A stretch of 40,828 bases of DNA from Granulosicoccus sp964437945 (GTDB taxonomy: Bacteria; Pseudomonadota; Gammaproteobacteria; Granulosicoccales; Granulosicoccaceae). Every line of letters starts with the position of its first letter. Position 1 is the stretch's first letter. The stretch lies in contig CAYTJF010000016.1 of the NCBI GenBank assembly GCA_964437945.1, forward strand, positions 1 to 40,828. The letters are read 5' to 3'. The notes under the pieces are model-generated. The model saw only the letters and a program-made list of their open reading frames with translations. It did not search any database and was not told the origin of the DNA. The translations under genes and the position numbers were made by a program. Positions 8,387 to 16,563 of the stretch are shown one piece after another.

Positions 8387-9718
8387 TCAAGGCTGCAGTG
8401 CGCCTAGTACTCTTCGCGTATACCAATGCGAAACCAATGCGCTCAACACAACCACACTAATGATGGTGTAAAAAATCGACAGCATCGGATAACCAAACAC
8501 CACGATTAACAAGTAGTTAATACTTGCCGGCACTACCAACTGCCTTGCAATACCAAGTATCATTGGAAACAGTGGTTGCTTGATAGACTGCAGCAGTGCA
8601 ACGCTTAAGAAAAGCACTACGTACGCATAAAACGCAATCGCGTCAATTTTAAGATAAGCCGCCCCTGTCTCTTTTATAGTCTCACTCTGTGTGAAAACAC
8701 CCATTAGCGTTGGTGAAAGAAATACCATAATTGGAATGGATACAGCTGCCATACCAAGACCAACAATAAGTCCTTTTATGTAGGTTTCCATTACTCGATC
8801 GTACTGTCCAGCTCCAAAGTTCTGACCAGAAATAGCCATTACCGCCGCATTTAATCCCAAGGCCGGTAACAATAAAACTTGCTCTAACCTTAGTCCAACT
8901 GCATAGCCGGCAATATGATCACTGCCGAATCTGCCTATGTAGGCCACTGAAATAAACCCGCCGACGATTACCATAAGCATGTTTAAACTTGCCGGTAGTA
9001 CCTGCCTGAGCAGCATCACTATTTTTGACAGCTTGAATGCCGGCTTTACCCAGCGACCGGTTTTAATCGCCAGCACCCTAAAAAGATACAAAGCAGATGC
9101 AACTTTGATAACAACCGTTGCTAACGCCAGCCCCCTGACACCAAAATCCAGAACAAAAGTGAACAACGGGTTTAGCAAAAAGTTGGCGAAAAATCCCACC
9201 ATAAGCACATTACGGTTTGAGACCGTGTCACCCATAGCCATCAATGCACCCGCTGCCATAAAGGTAAGAATAAAAGCCACGCTACCAATAAGCGTTATTT
9301 GCAGATACTGATTCGCCAATGGTGCAATGTGAGGTTCTGCTCCCAAAAACAACACCAGTTTGTCGGCCAACAACCAGCCGAGCAACATAGTAACAGCGCT
9401 GAACAACAAGCTTAAACCAAACGCTTGATCCACCCATCCTGCAACACCGGTCTCATCTCCTGCACCAATCTCCGGTGCTATAACAGCCGATGTACCAGTT
9501 TGCAGACCTATGCCTATGGCTAACAAAATGAAAAATACGCTACCTGCGATAGACACTCCGGCAAGTGCATTGTCGGATAAAAGTCCTGCGAACCAGAAAT
9601 CGGTCAGGTTGTACAACGTATTGAATACCATTCCCATTGCAGCAGGAATAGACAGTCGTATCAAATGTTTATAGATCGAACCAGAAGTTAATTTGGCGCT
9701 AGTGCGGTTACTGCTCAT
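8387..9718 (-). CDS. MATE-family multidrug/organic-cation exporter
   Basis: A 443-residue inner-membrane protein with about twelve hydrophobic helices in two similar halves, the layout of MATE (NorM/DinF-type) sodium- or proton-driven exporters. The N-terminal LIRLSIPAAMGMVFNTLYNLTDFWFAG is typical of the family, as are GIGLQTGTSAVIAPEIGAGD in helix 2 and the matching AVMAISGQNFGAGQYDR in the second half. Length is as expected. The ATG at 9718 follows the phyH-like gene by 41 bases, so the two are likely co-transcribed. The cargo is unknown; MATE proteins are poorly predictable by substrate. Confidence 0.88.
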   Translation of the reverse strand: MSSNRTSAKLTSGSIYKHLIRLSIPAAMGMVFNTLYNLTDFWFAGLLSDNALAGVSIAGSVFFILLAIGIGLQTGTSAVIAPEIGAGDETGVAGWVDQAFGLSLLFSAVTMLLGWLLADKLVLFLGAEPHIAPLANQYLQITLIGSVAFILTFMAAGALMAMGDTVSNRNVLMVGFFANFLLNPLFTFVLDFGVRGLALATVVIKVASALYLFRVLAIKTGRWVKPAFKLSKIVMLLRQVLPASLNMLMVIVGGFISVAYIGRFGSDHIAGYAVGLRLEQVLLLPALGLNAAVMAISGQNFGAGQYDRVMETYIKGLIVGLGMAAVSIPIMVFLSPTLMGVFTQSETIKETGAAYLKIDAIAFYAYVVLFLSVALLQSIKQPLFPMILGIARQLVVPASINYLLIVVFGYPMLSIFYTIISVVVLSALVSHWYTRRVLGALQP

Positions 9719-9759
9719 TATTTTTTATAGGGTTCACTTATAGGCTTCAACAATGAGCT

Positions 9760-10608
9760 TCAACCAATGCACTTCAACCATGGAGCTCTATAACCATCTT
9801 CCCGATATAGTATCGGAAAAAAGCTCTCATCCATTTTATTGGTTCCAACCTGTTTATAGCGACTGTACACCGGACTGGCACTCTTGTCCGAGAACGTCGC
9901 AGAGGAAGACATGCAATGAGATACCACTGAACGACGCTCACCCAACCCGTTGTTTGTATTAGAGCCATGCCATGTTCGGCCATGATGAAAAATAGCTGTA
10001 CCTGCGCGCACTTCAATTGGCACAATGTCAATCTCTGCGTTTATCTGCTTCGCCGCAGCTCTAAGTTGTAACTGAGGGTCGTTTGGCGCATGAAACTGCT
10101 TAATAGGTGTTGACACCGGCCATAAATGCGACCCTCTGACGTACTCAATGGTTCCCTGTTCGGCCAATGTGTCATCCAGGGTAATCCAGCATGTCATCAT
10201 TTGTGGTGGGTCAATCCAGTCTTGAAAACTGTCATCTTGATGAAAGCCAAGCGAACGAGCACCCGATGGTTTCCAGATAATGTTGTCTTGATTAATGCGC
10301 GCACCAGGCCATTTTCTTAAAGCCGCGCATATCTTTCCAATATCTTCTCGTAGCACAATCGAGCGAATAACACTGTCGGATTTCCAGGCATTACAGATTT
10401 GACGTGTTAAATCTGGAGCATCTCGCCCTTCTCGCCAGTTCCACTCATCAGGTTCAATGCCAAGATCGAATTGTCCGGCAAACATAAGACCAAACCGCTC
10501 ACGGGCTTTTAAAATGGTATCTGAGTCAAGCATATTTTCTATGATGACAAAGCCATCCTGTTTAAAGCTTGCACGTTGGAGTTCTGTTAATTCAGGATGG
10601 GACGACAT
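9760..10608 (-). CDS. Phytanoyl-CoA dioxygenase (PhyH) family oxygenase
   Basis: A 282-residue non-haem Fe(II)/2-oxoglutarate oxygenase of the PhyH family, a soluble double-stranded beta-helix. Family features are the N-terminal FKQDGFVIIENML, the HQDD iron-binding pair (HxD), the distal iron His in FHHGRTWHGS, the EQGTIEYVRGSHLWP segment, and an arginine in ERRSVVSH likely to hold 2-oxoglutarate. It probably hydroxylates a small molecule; PhyH members act on substrates from ectoine to phosphonates and natural products, so none is assigned. It is first of the leftward group that continues with MATE, SDR and GcvT-like genes. The ATG at 10608 fits the family start. Confidence 0.82.
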   Translation of the reverse strand: MSSHPELTELQRASFKQDGFVIIENMLDSDTILKARERFGLMFAGQFDLGIEPDEWNWREGRDAPDLTRQICNAWKSDSVIRSIVLREDIGKICAALRKWPGARINQDNIIWKPSGARSLGFHQDDSFQDWIDPPQMMTCWITLDDTLAEQGTIEYVRGSHLWPVSTPIKQFHAPNDPQLQLRAAAKQINAEIDIVPIEVRAGTAIFHHGRTWHGSNTNNGLGERRSVVSHCMSSSATFSDKSASPVYSRYKQVGTNKMDESFFPILYREDGYRAPWLKCIG

Positions 10609-10960
10609 GGTACAAGTTCTTTTGCGTCTGCAGACATTGGCACCTGTTTAGTGTATATCCGGATCGACGCAGTAGCAATGCTGACAATCATCTTCTACAC
10701 AGCATTCGCAGTACTAAACCTGATATGCTGATTTAGTGAAAAAGCGGTAGAAATAGCACCACACAGCTAAATTAAATGTGACCAACCCAGATAAGAAGTT
10801 GAAATGACCTATCCACAACTGTTAATTTGACACTACTACAGACATTGTGAGTCCTGGACGTTTCACCAATTAGCCAGAAATAGAATTTTGGTTCTATGGA
10901 CACATAAACAATGCATATAAAAAAGGCCCCCGAACACTTTGGCTACCAGGAGATAAAAAT
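10609..10960. other. Divergent intergenic region, PhyH-like gene / cyclase gene
   Basis: About 350 bases between two genes reading away from each other, so it must hold promoters for both. The only clear signal is the ribosome site AGGAGA (10948-10953) 7 bases before the cyclase ATG. No convincing repeat or small gene was found. Confidence 0.5.
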
Positions 10961-11779
10961 ATGTGTGATATCTGCGTTATGAATGTTGTTAAAAACAAGA
11001 TGCTATCGCGACGAAACTTTTTCAAATCGAGCGCGGCAGTTGGCGCAGCAGCGGTAGCAGGCAGTGCCATGACAAGCACTCCGGCACTGGCTGCCGGTCA
11101 TGGCAAAGTTGAAGATATGACTCATACACTTCACCCGGAATTTCCAACCTACTTCGGTGATTCACAATTCAGTATGGAACAACTGTTCAACTACGCAGAA
11201 CATTCTTTTAACCTGTTTCAATACACGGTAAATGAACACACCGGTACACACATCGACGCACCATTACACTTTTCCGCCGATGGATTATCGGTAGACGAGA
11301 TTGAAATCAGTAATTTAATTGCTCCTTTGTGCGTTATCGATATCGCCGCGCGTGCTCAAGACGATGCTGATACACAGGTCACACCCGACGATATCAAAGC
11401 ATGGATATCTGCCAATGGTGATATCCCAGCACATGCCTGCGTGGCAATGCATTCAGGATGGGCAGCTAAAGCTACTAGCGATGAATACCGCGGTTTCGAC
11501 GGTAAGGCGCAGCACTATCCAGGTTTCCACGTTGAAGCGGCAACCATGTTACTTGAGGAAACCGGAGCAGCCTCATTGGCTGTGGATACACTGTCGTTAG
11601 ATCATGGTATCTCAGCAGACTTTGCCACTCACTACGCCTGGTTACCATCAGGAAGATTCGGTATAGAAAACTTGGCCAACCTTGACAAGGTACCTGCTGC
11701 AGGTGCAACGCTTGTCATTGGAGCGCCCAAACATAAAGGTGGCACTGGCGGTCCGGCGCGAATATTTGCGATGGTTTAA
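10961..11779 (+). CDS. Tat-exported cyclase-family (kynurenine formamidase-like) metal hydrolase
   Basis: A 272-residue member of the cyclase/KynB family, metal-dependent hydrolases of amides or lactones. The metal motif HTGTHIDAPLHF (His93, His97, Asp99, His103) is intact. A Tat signal peptide is present: SRRNFFK at residues 16-22, then an alanine-rich hydrophobic region and a likely cut after PALA (residue 44). The n-region before the twin arginines begins MCDICVMNVV and carries a CxxC pair. The strong AGGAGA site supports this start rather than the internal Met14. Export to the periplasm means it is unlikely to be the cytoplasmic tryptophan-pathway enzyme, and its substrate is unknown. A good intrinsic terminator follows, so it is probably monocistronic. 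Confidence 0.85.
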   Translation: MCDICVMNVVKNKMLSRRNFFKSSAAVGAAAVAGSAMTSTPALAAGHGKVEDMTHTLHPEFPTYFGDSQFSMEQLFNYAEHSFNLFQYTVNEHTGTHIDAPLHFSADGLSVDEIEISNLIAPLCVIDIAARAQDDADTQVTPDDIKAWISANGDIPAHACVAMHSGWAAKATSDEYRGFDGKAQHYPGFHVEAATMLLEETGAASLAVDTLSLDHGISADFATHYAWLPSGRFGIENLANLDKVPAAGATLVIGAPKHKGGTGGPARIFAMV

Positions 11780-11810
11780 CTGTGGTAAGAGTTGTAGGTA
11801 ATATTCTAAG

Positions 11811-11845
11811 ACCAATGCCGCGCAAATCATCCCGCGGCAATTGGT
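11811..11845 (+). terminator. Intrinsic terminator after the cyclase gene
   Basis: ACCAATGCCGCG (11811-11822) pairs with CGCGGCAATTGGT (11833-11845) with one bulged A and a 10-base loop. It is followed by TTCTTAATAGTTCTT, a T-rich tract, 32 bases after the cyclase stop. Confidence 0.7.
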
Positions 11846-11973
11846 TTCTTAATAGTTCTTGAAACATCTGCCGTAATATTATTCACCGCATACACCTATC
11901 AGATTACGCCCATTCTCAGTAGCAAAACAGTTAAGTAAATCAGCCCTATCAATCGACATAGAACCCAATATTT

Positions 11974-12020
11974 GATTACATATGCACTCATTAGCTATCT
12001 TAATGAATGCATATGTAATC
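11974..12020. repeat. Near-perfect 20-bp inverted repeat, likely HipB operator
   Basis: GATTACATATGCACTCATTA (11974-11993) and TAATGAATGCATATGTAATC (12001-12020) are reverse complements at 19 of 20 positions, with a 7-base spacer GCTATCT. The right arm covers the position expected for the -35 of the TATAAT at 12030. HipB-type antitoxins repress their own operon through palindromes in the promoter, so this is the best operator candidate. No T tract follows, which argues against a terminator. Confidence 0.65.
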
Positions 12021-12029
12021 ACAACACAC

Positions 12030-12035
12030 TATAAT
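12030..12035 (+). promoter_or_regulatory. -10 box of the hipBA promoter
   Basis: A perfect TATAAT ends 97 bases before the hipB start codon. The -35 position, about 12006-12012, falls inside the right arm of the inverted repeat and is a poor match to consensus. Confidence 0.45.
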
Positions 12036-12132
12036 TGTGGCTCACCAATATGACTGTATATAAACCCATAATTTCCTTATTTGACCGAGTATGAATCCAT
12101 ATTTACATTAGCCGCATTCAACAAATATTTCA

Positions 12133-12468
12133 ATGACAACCACAAGACCATACACAACAAGCACACTGCAGGCCGCCAAATTGCTCGGGCAACTGATTAA
12201 GCTGTCGCGAAAGAAGCGCCGCTTGTCTGAAACAGAATTGGCCGAGCGAGCCAGCATCGCCAGAAGCACTTTGCAGAAAATTGAAAAAGGCGATCCATCA
12301 ATCAATATTGGATTGACATTCGAAGCGGCCAGTGTGGTCGGAGTGCGACTGTTCGACACTACAAGTCCTGAGACCTTGAAAGAACACAACCTGAACGTAG
12401 GAGAGAAACTGACACTGCTTTCTCACAAGCCAGGTAGAAGCAGCCGTGATCTCAACGACGACTTCTGA
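12133..12468 (+). CDS. hipB: HipB-like antitoxin, XRE-family DNA-binding protein
   Basis: A 111-residue protein with a Cro/C1-type helix-turn-helix at about residues 16-70. Its recognition part is SETELAERASIARSTLQKIEKGDPS, followed by a helix ending GVRLFD and a 35-residue tail. Size and position just before a hipA gene identify it as the antitoxin of a type II HipBA module; such antitoxins bind the kinase and repress the operon. The gene overlaps hipA by 23 bases. No good ribosome site precedes the ATG at 12133, and no alternative start would keep the first helix. The long palindrome upstream is its probable binding site. Confidence 0.85.
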   Translation: MTTTRPYTTSTLQAAKLLGQLIKLSRKKRRLSETELAERASIARSTLQKIEKGDPSINIGLTFEAASVVGVRLFDTTSPETLKEHNLNVGEKLTLLSHKPGRSSRDLNDDF

Positions 12469-13720
12469 CAATGAAGCTTATGTCTGGATTTGGCTTCCAG
12501 GTACAGTAGAACCAATAGTTGCTGGCAGAATCTCCACAAATGCGGATCAGTACTTGTTTAACTATGGGAAGTCTTACCTGTTACGGGATGATGCCATCCC
12601 ATTACACGCCTGGGAATTGCCACTTCAACCTGGATTTATTTCCCCACTTTCAGAACTAACGCTTGCAGGCTGTCTGCGAGATAGCTCGCCCGATGAATGG
12701 GGCCGACGTGTTGTTTTGAATCTTGCTTCACCTGATGCAGAGCACGCAGGTGACCTTGGCAATATTAACGAACTTTTCTTTTTTCTTAATTCTGGATCAA
12801 ATCGAGTAGGCTCACTCGATTTTCAACACTCCGGTAAAGAATACCGCCCAAGAGTAAATGCCAGCACTACTCTGGAAGAACTTATTGGCTCTGTAAATCG
12901 TGTCGAGAATGGAATACCGTTAAATCCCGAATTGGACAAAGCGCTTCTTTATGGAGCATCTATTGGTGGCAGCAGGCCCAAAGCCTGCATCACTGACAGC
13001 GATAAACAATATATTGCAAAATTTTCTTCTCAATCTGACACAGACCCTGTTGTAAAAAGAGAATACCTCGCCATGAGACTAGCTGCTGAGGTTGGTCTAC
13101 ATGTAGCGACTGTGCACTTACTAAAAGTCGCGAATGAAGATATATTGCTTGTCGAACGATTTGATCGCGTTCATAGCTCCAGGGGATGGTATAGAGAAAC
13201 CGTGCTTTCAGCACTGACTTTGTTCGAACTTGATGAAAAAATGCATCGCTATGCAAGCTATACAGAGCTTGCCGAAATCATACGTTCAGATTTTAGCTAT
13301 CCGATAGATACGCAAAAGGAGCTTTTCAAGCGACTGGTTTTTAATATCCTGGTTGGAAACACAGATGACCATGCGCGCAATCACGCTGCTCTTTGGGACG
13401 GCGAGCAACTGCACCTTACCCCTGCCTACGACATTTGCCCACAAAAAAGACCAACAAACGAAGCGTCCCAGGCCATGCAAATAGAAGAAGATCGACACTT
13501 AAGCAGATTGGATATCTGCCTGAACGCTGCGGAAAAGTTCAGCCTTAAAACTGACACGGCAATGCAAATTATAGAGCACCAAATACGCGTCATTAAAGCG
13601 AAGTGGGAACTCGTTTGTGATGAAGCCCAGTTGTTACATGCGGAACGACAAGCGCTCTGGGGACGGCAAATATTCAACCCTTTTTCTATTGAAGGGTATG
13701 AGCGGCTCGTGCAATTATAA
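12446..13720 (+). CDS. hipA: HipA-like serine/threonine kinase toxin
   Basis: A 424-residue HipA-fold kinase. In E. coli, HipA phosphorylates glutamyl-tRNA synthetase, which stops translation and promotes persistence; relatives can have other tRNA-synthetase targets. Visible landmarks are an N-terminal subdomain with SPDEWGRR; the regulatory P-loop GASIGGSRPK, whose Ser172 matches the autophosphorylated Ser150 of E. coli HipA; the ATP lysine in YIAKFSS; LLVERFDR; the catalytic loop NTDDHARNHA (Asp307/Asp308, Asn312); and the metal-binding AYDICP (Asp329). All look intact, so the kinase is probably active. The start is GTG at 12446 inside hipB, implying coupled translation. It differs clearly from the longest-known HipA, so its target is unknown. 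Confidence 0.9.
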   Translation: MISTTTSDNEAYVWIWLPGTVEPIVAGRISTNADQYLFNYGKSYLLRDDAIPLHAWELPLQPGFISPLSELTLAGCLRDSSPDEWGRRVVLNLASPDAEHAGDLGNINELFFFLNSGSNRVGSLDFQHSGKEYRPRVNASTTLEELIGSVNRVENGIPLNPELDKALLYGASIGGSRPKACITDSDKQYIAKFSSQSDTDPVVKREYLAMRLAAEVGLHVATVHLLKVANEDILLVERFDRVHSSRGWYRETVLSALTLFELDEKMHRYASYTELAEIIRSDFSYPIDTQKELFKRLVFNILVGNTDDHARNHAALWDGEQLHLTPAYDICPQKRPTNEASQAMQIEEDRHLSRLDICLNAAEKFSLKTDTAMQIIEHQIRVIKAKWELVCDEAQLLHAERQALWGRQIFNPFSIEGYERLVQL

Positions 13721-13786
13721 TTGGAAGCCATAGCTTAAACCGATCACTCCATTGTGAAACAAACGCGATCATATATAATTCCAAAT

Positions 13787-14236
13787 ATGGAAACAATTAC
13801 TGCAAAAGCTGAAACGATAGTTCGAACAGCACCAATTGATGTTTTTAATGCATTTGTAGATGCAGAGAAAATGAGTAAATTTTGGTTCACACGTCGAGAT
13901 GAGGGATTGCAAGAAGGCAAAAGTATGTCTTGGTTCGTTGGGAAAGCCAGAGACGCATTCGCCATCGAAGTCCACGTTATAGAGATCAAGGAACCTGAAC
14001 TCATTCGTATTGAGTGGAAATCCCGCAAGCACTTTAACCAGGTACTCTGGCTGATACAAGATACAAATGATGGGCATTGCATATTGACTATGGAAGAAAG
14101 CGGATTCACAGGTTCAGACGATCAGGTAATTGCGAACGCTTTGGATTCCACAGGTGGTTTTAATCAAGTCTCTATCGCGCTAAAGGCGTATCTCGAACAC
14201 GATGCAATAATCAATGTGGTAACAGATCACCCTTGA
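13787..14236 (+). CDS. SRPBCC/AHSA1-type START-fold protein
   Basis: A 149-residue START-like (Bet v1-fold) protein of the AHSA1 group. Typical stretches are an N-terminal strand ITAKAETIVRTAPIDVFNAF, the helix DAEKMSKFWFTRRD, the IEWKS strand, and the C-terminal helix GFNQVSIALKAYLEHD. These proteins bind small hydrophobic ligands in a deep cavity and many have no known role. I chose the ATG at 13787 because the fold begins right after it; a GTG at 13754 would add eleven residues. It lies 66 bases after hipA on the same strand and could be read from the same transcript, but has no obvious link to toxin-antitoxin function. Confidence 0.75.
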   Translation: METITAKAETIVRTAPIDVFNAFVDAEKMSKFWFTRRDEGLQEGKSMSWFVGKARDAFAIEVHVIEIKEPELIRIEWKSRKHFNQVLWLIQDTNDGHCILTMEESGFTGSDDQVIANALDSTGGFNQVSIALKAYLEHDAIINVVTDHP

Positions 14237-14240
14237 GATT

Positions 14241-14298
14241 GACTCGCCAGCTCACCGAGAGTTTCAATAAAACCCAGCACTATATATAAGGGCGAGTC
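14241..14298. repeat. 8-bp inverted repeat between convergent genes
   Basis: GACTCGCC (14241-14248) and GGCGAGTC (14291-14298) are perfect reverse complements separated by 42 bases, directly after the SRPBCC stop and before the end of the oppositely oriented MetE-like gene. The loop is long and there is no T tract, so a terminator role is uncertain. Confidence 0.25.
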
Positions 14299-14338
14299 CT
14301 GATTTCTGCAAATAGGTCATTGCTGTTGTTGAATTCAC

Positions 14339-15466
14339 TCAGCTCGCCAGCATAGTTGCGCCTTCAACCATTGAGCGCAGCTTTGCATAAGCAATATCCG
14401 GGTCCACTGAGCCAAAACCGGCAAAAGTGCCGAACCCACAATCAGAACCGGCTATGACTCGCTCTGTTCCCACAATATTCACAAAGCGCTCTATACGCTG
14501 AGCAACCAACTGCGGGTGCTCAACAAAATTGGTTGTGGTATCAAGCACGCCAGGCACCAGAACTTTAGTATCGGGAATCTCAGCCGCTCTGTCACGAAAT
14601 ACTGTCCACTCATGGGCGTGTCGAGGATTGGATGTTTCAAATAGAACATACTGCGCTTTGGCACTCATTAGTGTTTTAAACATGGTGTTCATGTCAATAT
14701 CGCACACATGGGGCCCTTCATAATTCCCCCAGCAAATATGCAATCGCACTTTCTCTTCAGGGACATCACGCAAGGCGTGATTCAATGCAGCAACGTGCAT
14801 ATCCGCTATTTTGATAAATTCAGCATCGGTTAAGTCTTCAAACAGCATGTGCCTTGATAGTGCAAGATCGGGGCAGTCTAATTGCAAGTCTAAACCAGCA
14901 GCAACGATGGCTTCATATTCAGGCTTCATTGCATCGGCTAAAGCCGCCAAATAAGCCTCGCGATCAGCATAGTGCTCATTTTGTAGAAACAATGAAATAA
15001 CACCAGGCGATGCAGCATTCATAAAACCGCGCTTGGCACCGTGCTCTTTCATTGCACTCTTTAAATTGGTAATGTCTTTGTTGAGTTCGCCCTGCCCTTT
15101 GGACTTGACCTCGCCTGTACACTTTGGGCGAGCATACTGTGGAGTCCCCCCATCATCGGCCAAACGTTTTAAAAACCCGGGGAACAGTTTTAAATCCCCC
15201 GGAGCATTTCTCTCACTGTCTCCCGAAAATCCGGTGTAGCGATCTTTGACATAGGTTGCATATGAGATCTTCGACGTCTCACCATCAGAAACAATATCAA
15301 CCCCTGCATCCACCTGCTTGCGAACGGTTTCAGAACATGCCTTGCTCATGCAGCTATCAAACTCATTCTGATCATACGGTTTGTCGTTCTCACGAGCAAA
15401 AATAAAATCGACGACATCTTGTGTACGTGGTAACGAACCTACATGAGTGGTCAGTACTTTCGACAT
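14339..15466 (-). CDS. MetE C-terminal-like cobalamin-independent methionine synthase family protein
   Basis: A 375-residue protein equal to the catalytic C-terminal half of MetE alone, starting with the family sequence THVGSLPRT. The zinc ligands of MetE are all recognisable: His243 and Cys245 in LHICWGNYEGP, Glu277 in FETSNPRH and Cys343 in AGSDCGFGTF. The N-terminal MetE domain that binds folylpolyglutamate is absent, so this is probably not the housekeeping methionine synthase. Stand-alone members include zinc-dependent alkyl- or thiol-transfer enzymes and many uncharacterised proteins. It is the last gene of the leftward catabolic cluster, 96 bases after the bicupin. Role inferred: zinc-activated thiol or methyl transfer on the cluster's substrate; not shown. 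Confidence 0.82.
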   Translation of the reverse strand: MSKVLTTHVGSLPRTQDVVDFIFARENDKPYDQNEFDSCMSKACSETVRKQVDAGVDIVSDGETSKISYATYVKDRYTGFSGDSERNAPGDLKLFPGFLKRLADDGGTPQYARPKCTGEVKSKGQGELNKDITNLKSAMKEHGAKRGFMNAASPGVISLFLQNEHYADREAYLAALADAMKPEYEAIVAAGLDLQLDCPDLALSRHMLFEDLTDAEFIKIADMHVAALNHALRDVPEEKVRLHICWGNYEGPHVCDIDMNTMFKTLMSAKAQYVLFETSNPRHAHEWTVFRDRAAEIPDTKVLVPGVLDTTTNFVEHPQLVAQRIERFVNIVGTERVIAGSDCGFGTFAGFGSVDPDIAYAKLRSMVEGATMLAS

Positions 15467-15562
15467 TTTAAAATCCGTTGGTTAATCGTGCGCTGTTGAC
15501 TTAACTACTGTTATTTTACGGCAAGGCCCTGACAAATGGCATATATCGTTATTGACTTACAA

Positions 15563-16561
15563 TTAAGTCGAATCGTTTGATAGGTTCATCATCGATACCG
15601 GTAGATGGGTTGGCCCAGCTGGGTCATCGTTGCTATAAACACGATAAATACTTGCTTCACCACTCATGGACGGCGATAAACTATGGCTTAATCCTGGCGG
15701 TACTGCGCAGGTGTCTCCTGGCGCCAGTATAGCTTCTCCACCATCCCAGACTATTTTCCAGTGTCCACGCATAACCATGAGCACTTCGTGTTGATCAACG
15801 CTGTACCGTGCGTCGTTAATCGATGATCTGGATAAGAGCTCAACATCAAATCCTGGACGATCTTCCAGCACTGCATCAGGACCAATGACTTTGACCGGTT
15901 GCTGATCGGAGAGTGCCATTAGATCGCGATAGCGCGCAACAAAATGCGGTACCACTTGCTGCGTTGTATATTCGGGAATGGTGGCAAGCACTTTATTGGA
16001 CATTACTGGCATTGGCTGAACACCTTCCGGTAAGCACTGACCTTTCCTGGTGTCGTACAAGCACTGGTTATTACCCAACACTAACCCGTGTGTGGAGGCC
16101 TCCTCTATAACTTGTGGCGCCCATTCAACACCACCGCCAGCATCGTCGCCACCAAGAATGGCCATGACCATACCGTAGTCGGTTCCAACGTTCTCAAAGC
16201 CACGAAAAATCCCAGTGGGAATATTGATAATATCGCCTTCTTCGAGTGTTACTTCACCTGCATCGCCATTGCGCCCCCAAAAAAAACGCCACCGCCCCTT
16301 TAGCATAAAGAATACTTCGGCAGTCGTGTGCACATGCAAGGAGTTGCGACACTTGGGTGGCTGGCCTGCTGCACCAATATTGAAGCCTGGTGTATCGGCA
16401 ATGTGCACATGTTGATCAGGGCTTTCTGAAACACCACCGCCTATAATCGTGAAATTCTCTTTCTGATCTGAGCCTGGCGTATGAGCATCAATAAACGCTG
16501 TTTTACAGGGTTTTAACTCACCATATCGAACGATACGTTCGCGCATTTGAGCAGGTGTCAT
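15563..16561 (-). CDS. Bicupin-domain protein
   Basis: About 332 residues with two cupin barrels. The first has the metal motif SLHVHTTAEVFFMLKG followed by EEGDIINIPTG, a full HxH...E cupin 1 and a cupin 2 region. The second, around DQHEVLMVMRGHWKIVWDGG and APGDTCAVPPG, keeps the fold but lacks the HxH pair, so probably only the first barrel binds metal. Such bicupins may be dioxygenases, isomerases or sensors. I chose the ATG at 16561 (MTPAQMRERI): it lies 2 bases after the stop of the SnoaL-like gene with a GGAAAA ribosome site. The ATG at 16597 would overlap that gene by 34 bases. It belongs to the same transcript as its neighbours. Confidence 0.8.
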   Translation of the reverse strand: MTPAQMRERIVRYGELKPCKTAFIDAHTPGSDQKENFTIIGGGVSESPDQHVHIADTPGFNIGAAGQPPKCRNSLHVHTTAEVFFMLKGRWRFFWGRNGDAGEVTLEEGDIINIPTGIFRGFENVGTDYGMVMAILGGDDAGGGVEWAPQVIEEASTHGLVLGNNQCLYDTRKGQCLPEGVQPMPVMSNKVLATIPEYTTQQVVPHFVARYRDLMALSDQQPVKVIGPDAVLEDRPGFDVELLSRSSINDARYSVDQHEVLMVMRGHWKIVWDGGEAILAPGDTCAVPPGLSHSLSPSMSGEASIYRVYSNDDPAGPTHLPVSMMNLSNDST

Positions 16562-16563
16562 TA

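Noticed and set aside
14529..14723. Open frames opposite the MetE-like, cupin and SDR genes
   Set aside because: All lie antisense to genes with clear catalytic motifs and have no ribosome sites or recognisable sequence.
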